From NCBI GenBank assembly GCA_900552085.1, contig URYB01000113.1:1-8000 (forward strand): a DNA stretch of 8,000 bases, in the 5' to 3' direction. Below, in pieces: positions 5,756-8,000 of the stretch; position 1 is the stretch's first letter; every line of letters starts with the position of its first letter. Below the pieces are notes generated by a model. The model worked only from the letters and a program-made list of their open reading frames with translations, had not been told where the DNA came from and ran no database searches. This DNA is from an uncultured Lachnobacterium sp. (GTDB lineage Bacteria > Bacillota > Clostridia > Lachnospirales > Lachnospiraceae). A program made the position numbers and the translations under genes.

Positions 5756-6928
5756 TTATATTCCACCGGTCAGCTTGTGAATGTTCCGATCGGAAATAAA
5801 ATTTGAAACATTGTAAAGCACCAAAACATCTGTAATCTCATGTTCCTGCAGATATGCCTTCATATCTCCATTGTAATACCGGAGGTCAACCATATATATA
5901 TTCTCATAATCCTGCGTTACAAAAGGCACAAAGCTGTTCGCAAAAGAATCTTTTATAATAAGAATATTCTTTCCTTTTGCCTTTGATGCTGCTTTCTGAT
6001 TCTGTATATGAACCTGACCATAATTACCACCAAGGAAATATGCATATTTGTCTTTTTCCTGCAGCTTTTCATCATCATAGATGCTGTCGAGTTGCTGCTT
6101 TTCATCAATCGTTACTGTACAGTCTTTGCTGCCAAAAGCCTCATCTTTCTGTAATCCATACGTCCAGATTTCATCATGCGCTGAATCGGCATCCAGAATT
6201 TTTGAATACAGGCTTCCGCGGAATTTATCACTTACCACATTTTTTACAAGTCCATCTTCCGTCTCAGCTTCTCCACCTGTACGTTCACTCCACGCATCAT
6301 ATGCCAGACAGGCCCCTGCCGATGTCCAATGATGATCTGTCTTATAATAAATATATTCATCATTGTGATCCATAAGCGTATCCCGCACATCCACGAAATT
6401 GTAATCTTTCATCGCCTTTTGAACCTGATCAATGTATTTTGCCTGGTCAAAAAGCCGCGCGTTCTTCGGAAGTTTCTCCTGCATCACAAGCCCGGAAGTA
6501 GGCACGAGTAAAAATGACAATTTCTGTTTGTCAATTGTCTCGGATGCCGTCATAAAATAGTCTTCGACTGATTTGATGTTTCGGTCCACCTGCTTTTCAT
6601 CCACATCCTCCGGCGTGATCTTCTCAAAGTCATAACCATCTTTTCCAACGTATGCACCACCGATATCGGTATCACCACAGGCTTTCTGAATTCCGGTCTT
6701 TACCGTGATCCATCCATCACGAAAGCACACCTGATCGCGAAGATAATCCTCAAGCCCATCCTGAAACTTTCCACTCAGGATATTATCCCACGAAAGTTCC
6801 GCTGTCTCCGCCAGATATCGGTTCTCATTCGGCGAAAATTCACGATCTTTGATTATCAGACTTGCCCCTGATATCAATACAAAAAAACCGATAAATACAA
6901 TTATAATTATTATTCTAACTTTCTTCAT
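5756..6928 (-). CDS. DHHW-family (AlgJ/AlgX-like) membrane-anchored protein
   Basis: This 390-residue protein has one N-terminal membrane segment (about 5-25), so the rest should lie outside the cell membrane. Conserved stretches are FSPNENRYLAE (31-41), the YLRDQVCFRDGW region (62-73), YYKTDHHWTSAGA (194-206) and IIKDSFANSFVPF (324-336). By analogy with AlgJ/AlgX, the Asp and His in TDHHW and Ser 328 in KDS would be the acetyl-transfer or esterase triad. Its start, ATG 6928-6926, has AGAGG six bases upstream and is 23 bases after the MBOAT stop. It is followed 43 bases later by a shorter lipoprotein relative. It probably receives acetyl groups moved across the membrane by the MBOAT protein and places them on a surface polysaccharide. 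The family is secure; the polymer is unknown. Confidence 0.9.
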   Translation of the reverse strand: MKKVRIIIIIVFIGFFVLISGASLIIKDREFSPNENRYLAETAELSWDNILSGKFQDGLEDYLRDQVCFRDGWITVKTGIQKACGDTDIGGAYVGKDGYDFEKITPEDVDEKQVDRNIKSVEDYFMTASETIDKQKLSFLLVPTSGLVMQEKLPKNARLFDQAKYIDQVQKAMKDYNFVDVRDTLMDHNDEYIYYKTDHHWTSAGACLAYDAWSERTGGEAETEDGLVKNVVSDKFRGSLYSKILDADSAHDEIWTYGLQKDEAFGSKDCTVTIDEKQQLDSIYDDEKLQEKDKYAYFLGGNYGQVHIQNQKAASKAKGKNILIIKDSFANSFVPFVTQDYENIYMVDLRYYNGDMKAYLQEHEITDVLVLYNVSNFISDRNIHKLTGGI

Positions 6929-6951
6929 CTCTAACCTCTAGCAACTATCAT

Positions 6952-8000
6952 TTAAAAGCGGAAATACAAAAACGGATTGTAACTGTCTCCCACCAGAAAA
7001 GCGAACGATACCACAAGCAGCACGACCATAATAATCGGCTTTGCATAGGTCAGTCCACGCGACAGTTCGCACCATTGGTAAATATTATCGTCTTCTGTAT
7101 TTTCAGAATCAACGGATTTCTTACAAATCTTTCGCAACCAGAAACGATGATCGATGGAACATACCACCAGCAGAATCAATAACACAGCATTGGTTGACAG
7201 GAAATAGAAGAAATCTGCATCCGCTCCACCATGCGCACCAATTCCGAACATTGTTTTGAGATAGCGTCCTAACTGGCTCATATCCGTCTGTGCAAAAATG
7301 GTCCATCCGATTACCACCAGAAACATGCTGTAAATATGTCCAATCCATGCAGGTGCTTTCTTCAGCCACTTCAATAAGAACAACTTTTCAAACATGAGTA
7401 ATATACCATAATATATGCCCCAAAGGACAAAATTCCAGTTTGCTCCATGCCACAATCCGGTCAGCATCCATACAACCATAATATTAAACAGTTGCCGTCC
7501 CATGCCCTTGCGATTGCCTCCAAGAGGGATATACACATATTCCTTGAACCAGGAACTTAAGGATATATGCCATCGTCTCCAGAACTCTGTAATGGTTTTT
7601 GACATATATGGAAAATTAAAATTCTCAAGAAAGTGAAATCCAAACATTTTTCCCAAACCGATTGCCATATCGGAATAGCCCGAGAAATCGAAATAAATCT
7701 GGAAACTGTATGCAATTGCCCCCAGCCAAGCAGTCGCCGCAGACATCTGCTGCAACTGTGAAATTGTATCCCACAGACTTCCGATCTGGTTTGCCAGAAG
7801 TACTTTCTTTGCCAGACCAATAGTAAATCGGAAGGCTCCTTCGGAGAAATCTGTCAGTGTCACCTTGCGGTCGCTCAATTCTGCTGCAACAGTTTTGTAC
7901 TGTACAATCGGTCCTGCGATCAACTGCGGGAACAGTGTGACATATGTTGCAAATGCAACAATGTTATGCTGCGCCGGCACAACTTTGCGATACACATCAA
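6952..8000 (-). CDS. AlgI/DltB-like MBOAT O-acyltransferase, N-terminus beyond the window
   Basis: The reading frame enters from the right edge and ends at TAA 6954-6952, giving about 349 C-terminal residues of a protein that is usually near 470. It is a polytopic membrane protein. Recognisable family segments are VTLFPQLIAGPIVQY, then YFDFSGYSDMAIGLGKMFGF, then FWRRWHISLSSWFKEYVYIP, LGGNRKG, and LTGLWHGANWNFVLWG, which holds the His (codon 7449-7447) thought to be essential in MBOAT enzymes. Its role would be to pass acyl groups, typically acetyl, from the cytoplasm across the membrane to partner proteins. Two DHHW proteins directly downstream fit that role as in the alginate AlgI/AlgJ/AlgX system. 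A hydrophilic stretch near the C-terminus (KICKKSVDSENTEDDN) separates the last two membrane segments. The visible N-terminal codons continue in frame to 8000, so no start is called and the promoter is outside the window. Confidence 0.93.
   Translation of the reverse strand, partial: DVYRKVVPAQHNIVAFATYVTLFPQLIAGPIVQYKTVAAELSDRKVTLTDFSEGAFRFTIGLAKKVLLANQIGSLWDTISQLQQMSAATAWLGAIAYSFQIYFDFSGYSDMAIGLGKMFGFHFLENFNFPYMSKTITEFWRRWHISLSSWFKEYVYIPLGGNRKGMGRQLFNIMVVWMLTGLWHGANWNFVLWGIYYGILLMFEKLFLLKWLKKAPAWIGHIYSMFLVVIGWTIFAQTDMSQLGRYLKTMFGIGAHGGADADFFYFLSTNAVLLILLVVCSIDHRFWLRKICKKSVDSENTEDDNIYQWCELSRGLTYAKPIIMVVLLVVSFAFLVGDSYNPFLYFRF

Noticed and set aside
5713..5766. An upstream GTG start for the DHHW lipoprotein
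   Set aside because: It would overlap the previous gene, has no binding site, and would bury the signal peptide; the start at 5712 leaves a textbook lipoprotein signal.
5173..5799. A 208-codon open frame on the plus strand
   Set aside because: It lies antisense to the two DHHW genes, its product is Cys/Ile/Phe-rich with no family motif, and no ribosome binding site precedes it. It is a shadow of the real coding strand.
1..8000. A defence island, CRISPR array, phage region or other new multi-gene system
   Set aside because: No regularly spaced repeats, nucleases, helicases, reverse transcriptases, toxin-antitoxin pairs, integrases or transposases are seen. The main operon fits a known type of surface acetylation cassette.

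Overview
The window looks like the chromosome of a low-to-mid GC, Gram-positive anaerobe, most likely a Clostridia/Lachnospiraceae-type gut bacterium. This is inferred from gene content: strong AGGAGG-like ribosome binding sites, lipoprotein signals, an AGCS amino-acid symporter, a CorA transporter and an MBOAT/DHHW surface-acetylation cassette. There is no RNA gene, CRISPR array, transposase or phage gene in view.

Region 1 (1-685, minus strand) is a small two-gene unit. It reads from a recognisable promoter (767-795) through a broken small Ser/Thr-rich gene (685-361, one extra base in a G4 run) and a strong stem-loop (349-314) into a lipoprotein gene that leaves the window at base 1. An orphan, near-perfect Shine-Dalgarno sequence with a nine-residue micro-ORF sits in its leader.

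Region 2 (832-1806, plus strand) holds one divergent gene, an RlmI-like SAM-dependent methyltransferase. Its start is best placed at 922. It has a good promoter and a perfect 9-bp palindrome on the predicted transcription start. A two-way terminator (1818-1856) separates it from the convergent symporter gene.

Region 3 (1860-3539, minus) is a sodium:alanine-type (AGCS) symporter that is about 100 residues longer than usual. The extra length is a hydrophilic, beta-rich insert in one outside loop. Its leader contains a promoter-like element overlapping the corA stop codon, followed by a terminator hairpin, so attenuation is possible.

Region 4 (3653-8000, minus) reads as one operon: an AlgI-like MBOAT O-acyltransferase (N-terminus outside the window), a membrane-anchored DHHW protein, a DHHW lipoprotein and a CorA-type cation transporter. 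Gaps are 23, 43 and 20 bases. By analogy with alginate AlgI/AlgJ/AlgX, the first three would move acetyl groups across the membrane onto a cell-surface polymer. CorA is an unexpected last member.

I see no clear new defence or mobile system. The items most worth following are the symporter insert, the paired DHHW proteins with an Asp/Glu difference beside the catalytic Ser, the symporter leader, and the frameshifted small gene with its intergenic hairpin.
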